Below are positions 16,325 to 24,709 of a stretch of 64,000 bases of DNA, piece by piece. The DNA is from an uncultured Treponema sp. GTDB lineage: Bacteria; Spirochaetota; Spirochaetia; Treponematales; Treponemataceae. Within the stretch, counting starts at the first letter, position 1. The number at the start of each line of letters is the position of its first letter. The notes beneath the pieces were generated by a model. It was not told where the DNA came from. It worked only from the letters and a program-made list of their open reading frames with translations, and did no database searches. Position numbers and translations under genes: made by a program. The stretch spans positions 62,001-126,000 of the forward strand of contig CAMVCB010000002.1 of assembly GCA_947165895.1 (NCBI GenBank), written 5' to 3'.

Positions 16325-17806
16325 TTATACAAACAAGGTATTTGTATCGCGGCACAATAGCTGGACAGCAATACGGCCGGAGTAGGCCGCAATCGGAAGT
16401 CCGCCCGGCATCATAGTCCTCTGGCCCGCAAAATAAACTCCATTTATTCCGGGAATTTTCTGCGGATAGTTATACTGTTTTGTGCCCTTTTCCCATACGC
16501 TCATCCAGCTGCCCTCGTAAGTTGAACAGTAGCGCTCGTAAGTGCATGGAGTTGCAACATCAATAACTGCAACATTATCCTTTACTTCCGGGATAAATTC
16601 AGAAAGCGCTTCTATAAACTTCTTTCCAAGCTCATCTTTTTTCTGCTTGTATGTACCGTCTTCTTTAGCCTGCTTCCAGTAGTAGTAGGAAGGACCAAGA
16701 AAAAGACTGGTCAGGGAAGTACAGCCTTCCGGCGCCCGGTTCTGGTATTTTGCGTAATTGTAGATGCGAAGATCATTGTATTTTACACCGGCAATTTCAA
16801 AGGGCTCCTTCAGCGGGAAAATCATTGCCTGAGGAAGCCTGCTCAAATCAGCTTTTACGCCAAGGCAGACAAAGACATTCTGTTCAGAAACAACGTTTTT
16901 ACGGATTTTTGAAGCAAGAGGATTGTCAATCATCCTGTCAAAAAGGTTATCAATTGCGTTTCTCATATCCTGAGTGACGATTACGGCATCACAGGGAAGA
17001 ATTTCTCCGTCAATCTTTACACCACAGGCATTGCCGGCTCCGTCAAGTTCAATGTTTTCGATTTTTTTTCTGAACTCGATTTTTCCGCCAAGTTCCCTGT
17101 AAGTATCCAGCATATTCTGTCCCATTGTTACAGAACCGCCGTCAGGATATCCGCAGTCACCGCTTGCAAAACTTGCAATAGTATAGATAAAACTCATCGC
17201 ATTGTAGCGGTAGCCTATTGAATTTAAAAGAAGCCGGCGGACATCTTCGTTTTTAAACTGATTTACGTATTCTTCGTAGCTCATGTTTACAAGACGACCA
17301 TAATTCAGTCCTGCCGGAATCATTTTAAGAAGCTCGCCCAATCCCGGGTGTCGGGGATTTTTTGCCTTCAGGCCCATAATGTCATTTACAACAAGATGAA
17401 CGCCGAGAAGTGATTTTACATCCTTACGGAATTTTTCAATCATCTTCTTATCTTCCGGCGCAAATTCCTTCAGCTGATTGCAAAGCTTATCAAGGTCACG
17501 CCACATATAAAGACGCTTGTCACCATTTATATAGACGTAATAAGGATCGCGGTTTTCGATTGGATTGTTTTCTTTGAGGGCGCCAAGTTCCTTCCAGACC
17601 TGATAAAGAGGCATCTTTGGGGAAGAGCCTGTAAGCCAGTGCATACCGCCTTCAAAATAGAAGCCTTTGCGGCTCCAGCTTGTTGAGAGTCCGCCAAAAG
17701 TAATATGCTGTTCAAAAATTGTGACATCAAATCCGCATCTTGCTGCATAGATTCCTGCACTCAAGCCTGATATTCCTGCTCCGACAACAAAAACCTTCTT
17801 GCTCAT
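16325..17806 (-). CDS. Phytoene desaturase/carotenoid isomerase-like FAD oxidoreductase
   Basis: The 493-residue protein starts with the Rossmann dinucleotide loop VFVVGAGISGLSAGIYAARCG followed by FEQHITFGGLSTSWSRKGFYFEGGMHWL, the CrtI/CrtISO-type FAD-binding pattern. Near the end VYFAGQRTMMPGGLPIAAYSGRIAV forms the second FAD block. Relatives desaturate or isomerise carotenoids, but many in anaerobes act on unknown lipids or retinol-like compounds, and no carotenoid genes are nearby. The ATG at 17806 is 7 nt after a TATAAT box with no ribosome site. Confidence 0.85.
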   Translation of the reverse strand: MSKKVFVVGAGISGLSAGIYAARCGFDVTIFEQHITFGGLSTSWSRKGFYFEGGMHWLTGSSPKMPLYQVWKELGALKENNPIENRDPYYVYINGDKRLYMWRDLDKLCNQLKEFAPEDKKMIEKFRKDVKSLLGVHLVVNDIMGLKAKNPRHPGLGELLKMIPAGLNYGRLVNMSYEEYVNQFKNEDVRRLLLNSIGYRYNAMSFIYTIASFASGDCGYPDGGSVTMGQNMLDTYRELGGKIEFRKKIENIELDGAGNACGVKIDGEILPCDAVIVTQDMRNAIDNLFDRMIDNPLASKIRKNVVSEQNVFVCLGVKADLSRLPQAMIFPLKEPFEIAGVKYNDLRIYNYAKYQNRAPEGCTSLTSLFLGPSYYYWKQAKEDGTYKQKKDELGKKFIEALSEFIPEVKDNVAVIDVATPCTYERYCSTYEGSWMSVWEKGTKQYNYPQKIPGINGVYFAGQRTMMPGGLPIAAYSGRIAVQLLCRDTNTLFV

Positions 17807-17819
17807 GTTATTTATTATA
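17807..17819 (-). promoter_or_regulatory. -10 box of the CrtI-like gene, leaderless type
   Basis: TATAAT (minus strand, 17819-17814) is preceded by TG and ends 7 nt before the ATG. No Shine-Dalgarno sequence fits in the remaining bases. Confidence 0.6.
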
Positions 17820-17924
17820 CATCAGCTTTTTAAAAAAAACTAAAAATACCTGAGATTTTTGCAAAAAAACACAAATATTTTTGCCCACTTGATTTCACTT
17901 CAATTAAGAATTATCATAGAAAGG

Positions 17925-18956
17925 ATGAGTTTGTTTATTATTCTGGCTTTTGTGCTGTCTGCACTTTCAATGCCTTTAATTATAAAAGTTTGCGCAAAGC
18001 TTTCACTTTACGATTATACAAATGCAAGAAAAATCCATTCAGGAAATATTCCTCGTCTTGGCGGTATAGGAATTGCCTTTGCTTTTTTTCTTACATCAGC
18101 TTTATATTTAAAACATAATACAAGTATCAGTCTTATGGCGAATCTCCCGGTTCTTCTTGCGGCCCTTATCGTTTTTGTTTTTGCCTTCCTTGATGATATT
18201 CTTACATTTCATGCAAGTATCAAACTTGTTGCCCAGCTTACAGCCTGCGGAATCGTAATGTTTAATAATTACCGTTTTACACAGATTTTCAGCTGGCAGC
18301 TTCCAGCGGTATTGAGCTATATAATGACCTTTTTCTGGATTTTAGGTCTTATCAATGCCTACAATCTTATTGACGGAATGGACGGATTGTGCGGTTCTCT
18401 TGCCTGTACAGTCGGCATTACAATCGGAGTTATAAACTTAATTTCTAAAAATCAGATTGCGGGCTTGAATTTTATTTTTGCCGCTTCGATTATGGGATTT
18501 CTTTTGTTTAACAAGCCTCCCGCAAAAATCTTTATGGGAGACTGCGGAAGTCAGTTCCTTGGATTTATCATAGCTATTCTTCCATTGTATCCTACAACAA
18601 AAGACATTGAGTTTAACAAAGTCCTTATCATGATTGTACTTACGGCTTTTCCTGTTTTTGATACGATTGCGGCAATATGGCGCCGAATCCGGGACAGAAG
18701 GCCAATTATGGAAGGTGACCGTTCTCATCTTCATCATAAACTTTTAAATCTGAATTATTCTAAATTTAAGGCACTGATTCTGATTGATTTTATTCAGGTT
18801 TTTGTCTGCGTAAGTGTTATAATTTCTACACTTCTGGAAAGACACAGGGCATCGGCACTTTTGTTTGAAACTATGGTGCTTCTGGCAATGTTCTTTTCGA
18901 TTATTCATTTTACAAACCGCAGCGTGATGAAGCAGCGAAGTATTGAAAATAAATAA
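17925..18956 (+). CDS. WecA/MraY-family undecaprenyl-phosphate sugar-1-phosphate transferase
   Basis: A 343-residue protein with about ten membrane helices. It has the family motifs: NARKIHSGNIPRLGGIG in the first cytoplasmic loop, AFLDDI (aspartate pair), NAYNLIDGMDGLCGS with the catalytic Asn/Asp, and DRSHLHHKL near the C terminus (the His motif of the WecA/TagO side rather than MraY). It likely moves an N-acetylhexosamine phosphate from UDP onto the lipid carrier to start a cell-surface glycan. The ATG at 17925 gives the normal first helix; the AAAGG directly before it is too close for a good ribosome site. Confidence 0.85.
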   Translation: MSLFIILAFVLSALSMPLIIKVCAKLSLYDYTNARKIHSGNIPRLGGIGIAFAFFLTSALYLKHNTSISLMANLPVLLAALIVFVFAFLDDILTFHASIKLVAQLTACGIVMFNNYRFTQIFSWQLPAVLSYIMTFFWILGLINAYNLIDGMDGLCGSLACTVGITIGVINLISKNQIAGLNFIFAASIMGFLLFNKPPAKIFMGDCGSQFLGFIIAILPLYPTTKDIEFNKVLIMIVLTAFPVFDTIAAIWRRIRDRRPIMEGDRSHLHHKLLNLNYSKFKALILIDFIQVFVCVSVIISTLLERHRASALLFETMVLLAMFFSIIHFTNRSVMKQRSIENK

Positions 18957-18989
18957 GTCCCTGGAAAGAATCTGAAGTTTTCAGAAGTT

Positions 18990-19457
18990 TTATACAGAAC
19001 GTATATAAATTGTTATAAAGTTTTTGTTGAATTTTCGTTTGTATTTAAGAAGCGATTGATTAGCCTCAAAGATTTTATCCCTCATGTAATCTTCACTTTC
19101 GGCATTGTCTGTGCTCATTTCTATCGGATTGTATTTTTCACCTGTCGAGGTGAGTGTAATTGAAGTTCTTCCCCAGCGTCTGCGCAGATGGGCTGTAATT
19201 ACCTGGTCTGTATGCTCATGCATTTTCATTGTTATTTCTTCAAGAAAGAGCAGGGTTTTTGAAGACAGTTCGTCATCTACCTTGAGTTTGTTTAAAATTC
19301 TTTTTATCTTTTCACTTTGCTCGCTTAATCCATCTTTTGAAAAAGTAAAAAAAGTACCTTCGTAATTTTCTTTAATCTTCCAGAGCCAGATACACAGGAT
19401 AACAATTGCAAGGATGATGGCAAGCCCGGAAAGTATTGCGGTGATAAAAGTATGCAT
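18990..19457 (-). CDS. Membrane-anchored protein with a degenerate HATPase-like domain
   Basis: A 155-residue protein with an N-terminal membrane helix (residues 4-28). The rest has FLEEITMKMHEHTDQVITAHL, then RRRWGRTSITLTSTGEKYNP and a final INxNFITIYI strand. This order resembles the anti-sigma-factor (RsbW-like) serine kinase fold, where an E-x-x-x-N helix is followed by a D-x-G-x-x-F loop. Here the key Asn and Asp-Gly residues are changed, so ATP binding is doubtful. Assignment is tentative. The ATG is 7 nt after a TATAAT box. Confidence 0.6.
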   Translation of the reverse strand: MHTFITAILSGLAIILAIVILCIWLWKIKENYEGTFFTFSKDGLSEQSEKIKRILNKLKVDDELSSKTLLFLEEITMKMHEHTDQVITAHLRRRWGRTSITLTSTGEKYNPIEMSTDNAESEDYMRDKIFEANQSLLKYKRKFNKNFITIYIRSV

Positions 19458-19470
19458 TATTTAAATTATA
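19458..19470 (-). promoter_or_regulatory. -10 box of the HATPase-like gene, leaderless type
   Basis: TG-TATAAT (minus strand, box at 19470-19465) ends 7 nt before the ATG at 19457, with no ribosome site between. Confidence 0.6.
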
Positions 19471-19625
19471 CACCAGCACTTTCTAAAAAACAACAAAGCT
19501 GAAATCTAATAAGATTATGGTTTGCAACAGTGAATTTTAGTTTGCTGGTGCTTGCTCATTTGTTTGAGAAGTCAGTCGAAGAGATTGTAATTCAGCGCAT
19601 GATTGAAGTCGAAGTTTCATGCGTT

Positions 19626-20159
19626 TCAAACAAGATTGAAAAGCTCTGCAACAAGAATTGTAACGATTGCAAATTGCGCCTGAGTGCCTAGTCTTTTTTC
19701 ACAAATATCCAGAAGTTTAAGATGTCCTTTCTTAAAGACTTTGTTCTGGAAATATTCGCTTTCAAATTCATCCTTTTCATAGCAATCCCAATAAAAAAGA
19801 TTATTTCTGAATTCGCATCGATAGCTTTTTAAATTGCATAACCTGAATGGCATATCAGAAAACCGAAACCATGAAGTAGATGCGGCAACAGCTTCTGCAA
19901 GACCATCATCTCGATTTTTAAATGAATCTACAGGAATAAGCTTGATTCTATACCCAATAAGCATTCTGGGAATTTCAATATAATTATCTTCATCATCCTT
20001 ACGATTGGCTAATTCGTTTCTTTTTTTATCGATAGCAAGCAGATGTTTATAATAGGCCAGCTGTTCTTTACTTTTTGTAGGACGCATATATAAAGGGTAG
20101 CACTGATTTGGATGGAAATCTGTAAACTTGTAGTTTAAAATGTGATATAATAAATGCAT
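19626..20159 (-). CDS. Unrecognised protein, head-to-head with the macrodomain gene
   Basis: A 177-residue reading frame beginning MHLLYHILNYKFTDFHP. It is rich in Asp, Lys, Tyr and Phe and ends in a hydrophobic helix (FAIVTILVAELFNLV). The first part has a charged region KKRNELANRKDDEDNY; no motif of a known toxin family was found. The frame stays open another 39 codons into the antisense of the macrodomain gene, but this start avoids that overlap. It has no clear ribosome site. Being next to a macrodomain it could be an ADP-ribosylation partner, but nothing in the sequence shows this. Confidence 0.45.
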   Translation of the reverse strand: MHLLYHILNYKFTDFHPNQCYPLYMRPTKSKEQLAYYKHLLAIDKKRNELANRKDDEDNYIEIPRMLIGYRIKLIPVDSFKNRDDGLAEAVAASTSWFRFSDMPFRLCNLKSYRCEFRNNLFYWDCYEKDEFESEYFQNKVFKKGHLKLLDICEKRLGTQAQFAIVTILVAELFNLV

Positions 20160-20162
20160 CGT
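20143..20162 (+). promoter_or_regulatory. Extended -10 promoter of the macrodomain gene
   Basis: TGA-TATAAT (-10 at 20146-20151) lies 11 nt before the chosen ATG (20163); another in-frame ATG at 20154 is only 2 nt away and would lie upstream of the expected start site. The leader would be only a few bases. Confidence 0.5.
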
Positions 20163-20681
20163 ATGGGAAAAATCAAAATTATCAAAGGCGATATTACAAC
20201 TTTGGCTTGTGACGTAATCGTAAATGCTGCAAATTCCAGTCTTCTTGGTGGTGGCGGCGTTGATGGTGCAATTCATTATGCCGCTGGTCCTGAACTTCTC
20301 TCTGAATGTCGTACACTTGGTGGCTGCAGAACTGGCGAAGCTAAAATCACAAAGGGATATAATTTACCGTCCAGATTCGTAATTCACACTGTCGGGCCGA
20401 TTTACTTTGAACATTCACCAGCAGAGGCCGAGTCACTTCTTACTTCCTGCTATGAAAACTCTTTGAATCTTACAAAAGAAAAAGGGCTTAAGACAATTGC
20501 TTTTCCTCTGATTTCTGCCGGCGTTTATGGTTATCCGCAGCGAGATGCTATTAGGGTAGCAATTGAGACGATGAAACTGTATCAGGATGATTTTGATGAG
20601 ATTACGCTGGTGCTGTTCGGGGAACGGGAGTTTGGATTTGCGAGGGAGATGTTTCCAGAGTTTATTCTTCCATTAGTTTAA
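20163..20681 (+). CDS. Macrodomain protein (O-acetyl-ADP-ribose deacetylase type)
   Basis: A 172-residue single-domain macro protein that binds ADP-ribose and probably removes it or its acetyl ester. Motifs in order: IKGDITTLACDVIVNAANSSLLGGGGVDGAIH (ADP-ribose and active-site loop, with Asn and Asp of the YmdB/MacroD class), CRTGEAKITKGYNLP, VIHTVGP, and AFPLISAGVYGYP (diphosphate loop). It is convergent with hsdR, with only 9 nt between stops. In defence loci macrodomains can be antitoxins of ADP-ribosyl transferases such as DarT; no DarT was recognised here. Confidence 0.92.
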   Translation: MGKIKIIKGDITTLACDVIVNAANSSLLGGGGVDGAIHYAAGPELLSECRTLGGCRTGEAKITKGYNLPSRFVIHTVGPIYFEHSPAEAESLLTSCYENSLNLTKEKGLKTIAFPLISAGVYGYPQRDAIRVAIETMKLYQDDFDEITLVLFGEREFGFAREMFPEFILPLV

Positions 20682-20690
20682 TATTGAAGT

Positions 20691-23600
20691 TTATTTTCCG
20701 TAGTCTGAAGTTGTTTCTGCAACTTTTAGATTACCATAATCATCATTTATAGAATATAAAACTGTATCTTCATAATCAGCAACATTATCGGTCCATAGTT
20801 CGCACTGACTGATTACAGTTTTCAATGCGTCTTCCTGTCCTTCTGGTGGATATTTATATTTCTTCAGAAGCTTCTTAACAATCATTCTCATCTTGGCTCT
20901 GGCTGATTCTTTTTTCTGCCAGTCGATTGTTTTATTCTTGCGAAGAGTTTCTGTCAGTTCTTTTGTAAGTGCTACCAGATCTTCGTTGGAATAGAAATCT
21001 CTTACAGCTTCTGGTTTTGTGAGTGCATCATAGAAGGCAAGTTCTTCATCTGTGAGGCCGAGTTTGTTTCCTTCTTCGCTTGCATGAAGCATTTCTTTTG
21101 CGAGTTTCAAAAGTTCCTGAATTACTTCTTCATTGGTGAGCATTCCGTTCAGGTAGCGGTTCAGTGTTTGCTGGATGCGTTCACTAAAAGCTTCTGATTT
21201 TACAAGGTTTGTACGTTTGTAAACTTTTACCTGTTCTTCAATCAATTTCTTGAGCATTTCTACGGCGAGGTTCTTTTCTTTCATTTTTGAAATATTTTCG
21301 AGGAAGGTCGGATCAAAGAGATTTACTTTTTCACCAACATCAGAGAAAAGATTTATAACGCCATCTGATTTAACTGACTGTTTAAGAAGTTCGTTTATGC
21401 GGTCGTTGATTTCTTTGAGGGAGAATTTCTTGCCAGATGGATTATACAAAAGACGCATTACAAGAACGCGGACAGATTCAAAGAAGGCTGCTTCAAGACG
21501 CATGTGCTCTTTTACCATAGATGAACAAAGTGAAAGTGCTTGTTTGAGCATTAAGGCTTCTTTTATGAATGCCTGTTTCTGTTCTTCCTTATCTGGAGCA
21601 ACAATAAAGTTTACAGCACCGCTGATTGTCATACCGCGCTGTAAGTCTGAGCCTTCGTAGAATGGAGTGTAATCATATCCAAAGAAAAGATTACGGCAGA
21701 TTTCGAGTTTTTCCTGGAACTTAGGGAAGGCGCGTTTTGCAACATCCATCTCACCATAATTCTTTCGGTCGCGGACGGTGTAGTCGTTCATTGCCTGCTT
21801 GAGGGCACTTGCGATACCAATGTAATCTACAACAAGACCACCTTCCTTATCTTTGAAGACACGGTTTACACGCGCAATGGCCTGCATAAGGTTGTAGCTT
21901 TCCATTGGTTTGTAAACATACATTGTTGCAAGGGAAGGAACATCAAAACCTGTGAGCCACATATCAACAACGATTGCGATTTTAAGAGGGCTCGTATCAT
22001 CTTTGAAGCGGGTTGCAAGTTCCTGCTTGTGGTGTTTGTTGCCGATGATTGCACGCCACTCTTCAGGATCCTTGTTGCTTTCGGTCATCACAACGGCAAT
22101 GCGGGCATCGTCACCTGGAACTGTAATCTGCTTTGAGCCGACTGTGACCTGTGAAGTTGTTCCCGCCCAACCCGGCCTCAATTCCAGAATACGGTTAAAA
22201 ATTTTCATCGCAATAGAGCGGTTATAAGCAACAATCATTGCCTTTCCAGTGTACAAATACTGGCGTTCGTTTTCGTAGTGATTAAGAATATCATCAACAA
22301 GCGAGTTGATTGTTTTTTCGTGCCCGAGAATTTCTTCCATCTTGCCAAGTTCGTGCTTACTTTTCTCGATTACTTCTTCATCAGCATTATTGGCAAGAAC
22401 TGAGTATTCTGCATCAATCTGGGCAAGCACTTTATCATCAAGCTTAAGTTTGATAACACGGCTTTCGTAATAAACAGGACGGGTTGCACCATCTTCAACA
22501 GCCTGTGTCATATCATAAACGTCGATGTAGTCACCGAAAACTTCGATAGTGCTGCGATCTTCGCGGGAAATTGGAGTACCGGTAAAGCCGATATAACTTG
22601 CGTTTGGAAGACTGTCGCGGATTATGCGGGCGGTTCCAATTGTTCTGTGAGCAATCAGATTTCCTTGTTCATCGCGACTTGTTTTTATTTTCTCTGTAAG
22701 TCCGTACTGTCCGCGGTGAGCTTCATCCGCCATTACGATGATATTTTTTCTGTCACTAAGCGGTTCATCGCTTTCTTCAAACTTCTGCATAGTTGTGAAG
22801 ATGATACCATTAGCTTTTCGACCTTCAAGAAGCTGTTTCAAATGCTCGCGGCTTTCTGCCTGAACAGGTTCTTGGCGCAAGAAATCCTTACAGTTTGAAA
22901 ACTGAGTATAAAGCTGATTATCAAGATCGTTGCGGTCTGTGATAACAACAATAGTCGGGCTGTCTATTGTCTGCTGCAAAAGGTGGGCATAGAAAACCAT
23001 AGAAAGCGATTTTCCGGAGCCCTGAGTATGCCAGAAGACACCAATTTTTCCATCGCCATCAACCGCAATTCTTGTACGCTCAACTGCTTTACGAACTGCA
23101 AAATACTGATGATATCCCGCAAGAATTTTATATGAGTTCACACCTTCATTATTAAAGCAGATAAAGTTTTTGATGATGTCCAGCAGGCGCTCTTTCTGAA
23201 AAATGCCTTCAAAGAAAGTTGTAAAATCTGCAAAAGCCTTAGATTCCATGTTGCCGTCTTTTGTCTTCCATTCCATAAAGCGGTCTTCACCACTAGTGAT
23301 GGTTCCCGCCTTACTCGTAAGCTGGTCGCTCATTACGCAGATACAGTTGTAAATGAACATAGAAGGAATTTCCTGCATGTAATTGCGAATCTGTGTGTAT
23401 GCTTCGCTTGCATCGGTCTGCTCACGGCTTGGAGATTTCAATTCAAAAAGACAGACAGGAAGTCCATTCAAGAAAAGAAGGATGTCCGGCCGCTTATTTG
23501 AGTTTTCTATAAATGTCCACTGATTTGCAAGTATGTAAGAGTTCTTGTCGCCTGGTTTTCCGGCATTTTCAAAGTCTGCAATATAGATGATGTCAGATTT

Positions 23601-23900
23601 AGTTTCGCCATTTTGATGGTAACTTACTTCAATGCCATTCTGCAGGTAGTCCATAAAAAGGGCATTTTTCTTTTTAAGTTCAGCATTTTCAAAGTGTCGG
23701 AGTTTAAGAAGAGCCTCGTCAATTGCAGAAGGTGCCGCCTTTGGATTAAGACGCCTGATAGAATCTTCAAGAACAGAATCATAAAGCGGAGAATGCCAGT
23801 CGCGTTCAACATCCGGCCCATAAACATGCTCCCACCCCATATTCTGGAACAACTCAATCAGAGCATTTTCATAGGCTTCTTCGTTGTAATCGGCGGACAT
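20691..23900 (-). CDS. hsdR: Type I restriction enzyme, R subunit
   Basis: A 1069-residue translocase-nuclease. The N-terminal nuclease core has D139 (RPDILLF) and E153-x-K155 (LFELKSP). Then come Walker A HTQGSGKS (about 291-298), the DEAH box ADEAHRGQYG (about 391-400), YIGFTGTPI and the later helicase motif AIARVNRVF. The length is normal. It acts with HsdM and HsdS in cutting unmodified DNA. AAAGGAG precedes the ATG. On the minus strand it is the last gene of the island, separated from hsdM/hsdS by four other genes and preceded by a terminator-like hairpin, so it likely has its own promoter. Confidence 0.95.
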   Translation of the reverse strand: MSADYNEEAYENALIELFQNMGWEHVYGPDVERDWHSPLYDSVLEDSIRRLNPKAAPSAIDEALLKLRHFENAELKKKNALFMDYLQNGIEVSYHQNGETKSDIIYIADFENAGKPGDKNSYILANQWTFIENSNKRPDILLFLNGLPVCLFELKSPSREQTDASEAYTQIRNYMQEIPSMFIYNCICVMSDQLTSKAGTITSGEDRFMEWKTKDGNMESKAFADFTTFFEGIFQKERLLDIIKNFICFNNEGVNSYKILAGYHQYFAVRKAVERTRIAVDGDGKIGVFWHTQGSGKSLSMVFYAHLLQQTIDSPTIVVITDRNDLDNQLYTQFSNCKDFLRQEPVQAESREHLKQLLEGRKANGIIFTTMQKFEESDEPLSDRKNIIVMADEAHRGQYGLTEKIKTSRDEQGNLIAHRTIGTARIIRDSLPNASYIGFTGTPISREDRSTIEVFGDYIDVYDMTQAVEDGATRPVYYESRVIKLKLDDKVLAQIDAEYSVLANNADEEVIEKSKHELGKMEEILGHEKTINSLVDDILNHYENERQYLYTGKAMIVAYNRSIAMKIFNRILELRPGWAGTTSQVTVGSKQITVPGDDARIAVVMTESNKDPEEWRAIIGNKHHKQELATRFKDDTSPLKIAIVVDMWLTGFDVPSLATMYVYKPMESYNLMQAIARVNRVFKDKEGGLVVDYIGIASALKQAMNDYTVRDRKNYGEMDVAKRAFPKFQEKLEICRNLFFGYDYTPFYEGSDLQRGMTISGAVNFIVAPDKEEQKQAFIKEALMLKQALSLCSSMVKEHMRLEAAFFESVRVLVMRLLYNPSGKKFSLKEINDRINELLKQSVKSDGVINLFSDVGEKVNLFDPTFLENISKMKEKNLAVEMLKKLIEEQVKVYKRTNLVKSEAFSERIQQTLNRYLNGMLTNEEVIQELLKLAKEMLHASEEGNKLGLTDEELAFYDALTKPEAVRDFYSNEDLVALTKELTETLRKNKTIDWQKKESARAKMRMIVKKLLKKYKYPPEGQEDALKTVISQCELWTDNVADYEDTVLYSINDDYGNLKVAETTSDYGK

Positions 23901-23975
23901 AACAGACTCCTTTCATACAGTTACGTCTATTCTATCACGATTTTGGGGTTTTTGCATTTATTTATGGAGTGCTAA

Positions 23976-24004
23976 AAAAATTAAGCTCCCGACGCATCAG
24001 GAGC
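23976..24004 (-). terminator. Probable terminator after rloB
   Basis: GCTCC/GGAGC arms (23985-23989, 24000-24004) are followed on the minus strand by TTAATTTTTTT. The stem is short, so strength is uncertain. Confidence 0.5.
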
Positions 24005-24061
24005 CTAGAAGGTGTCATCCGAAGACTACCACCGCGATTCGTTAAATATAGTATATATTAT

Positions 24062-24709
24062 TTATACTCCACATTCAACTAAAATCTTCTTGATTACACA
24101 ATGTACCGACAAAGCTGGATTTTTATCAAACCATTCGTAACCACAGGTTCTTATTGGATTACCTTCAGACATCCTTTGCTTTGTGATTTTTTCAGCCCTT
24201 GCAATAGCTGCTTTTACATCATCCAGAGTAATCTTTGAAAGAATCTGGGAAAAGTTGCGTTCAGTTTTATATTCACGCAAAGCTTCAATCTTTGTTCCAA
24301 ATATCTGATTTATACTTTTAAGATACTGCGCTTTACTTCCAACGTTGCCAAACAAATCTTTTTTATGAAGAATAATCCACAATTCAAAATCTATATTCGA
24401 ATAACCTAAATCAAATTTAATTGACTTACCAATTTTTTCTGCCACACTCATTTCTTTAAGAGTATTTTCAAAACGCTTTCGATGGTCTGCATCCGCATCT
24501 TCAACATCAAAAACGGCAGTAATAGTGCAAGGTAAAATCATCGGGAGTTTTTTGGCAACTTTTGCGGGAGAATCTTTTTGAATAACAAAAACTGGATTTG
24601 CAATTCTTTCTTCTTCTGCAAGAATCAGTTTTTTGAGATGCTTAAAATATAATTCTTCTGTTTCTCCTTCCACGGAGAAGAAGTATTTATTATTTTGTAA
24701 TCGGCGCAT
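24062..24709 (-). CDS. rloB: RloB-like TOPRIM-type protein
   Basis: A 215-residue protein. The start YFFSVEGETEELYF matches the TOPRIM glutamate strand of RloB/DUF4435-like proteins, and AVFDVEDADADHRKRF supplies the DxD-type acidic strand. The ATG at 24709 (MRRLQNNK) follows GGAG by 7 nt and overlaps the upstream ATPase by 20 nt; another ATG lies 6 nt earlier. RloA/RloB pairs are known as restriction-linked genes within type I loci (first named in Campylobacter) and resemble the ATPase-TOPRIM pairs of PARIS and OLD-type defence. A nuclease role is inference. Confidence 0.8.
   Translation of the reverse strand: MRRLQNNKYFFSVEGETEELYFKHLKKLILAEEERIANPVFVIQKDSPAKVAKKLPMILPCTITAVFDVEDADADHRKRFENTLKEMSVAEKIGKSIKFDLGYSNIDFELWIILHKKDLFGNVGSKAQYLKSINQIFGTKIEALREYKTERNFSQILSKITLDDVKAAIARAEKITKQRMSEGNPIRTCGYEWFDKNPALSVHCVIKKILVECGV

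Noticed and set aside
19626-20276. DarT-type toxin as the partner of the macrodomain
   Set aside because: No DarT motifs are present (no N-terminal NAD-binding His/Arg pattern). The gene is left as unrecognised, with the shorter start.
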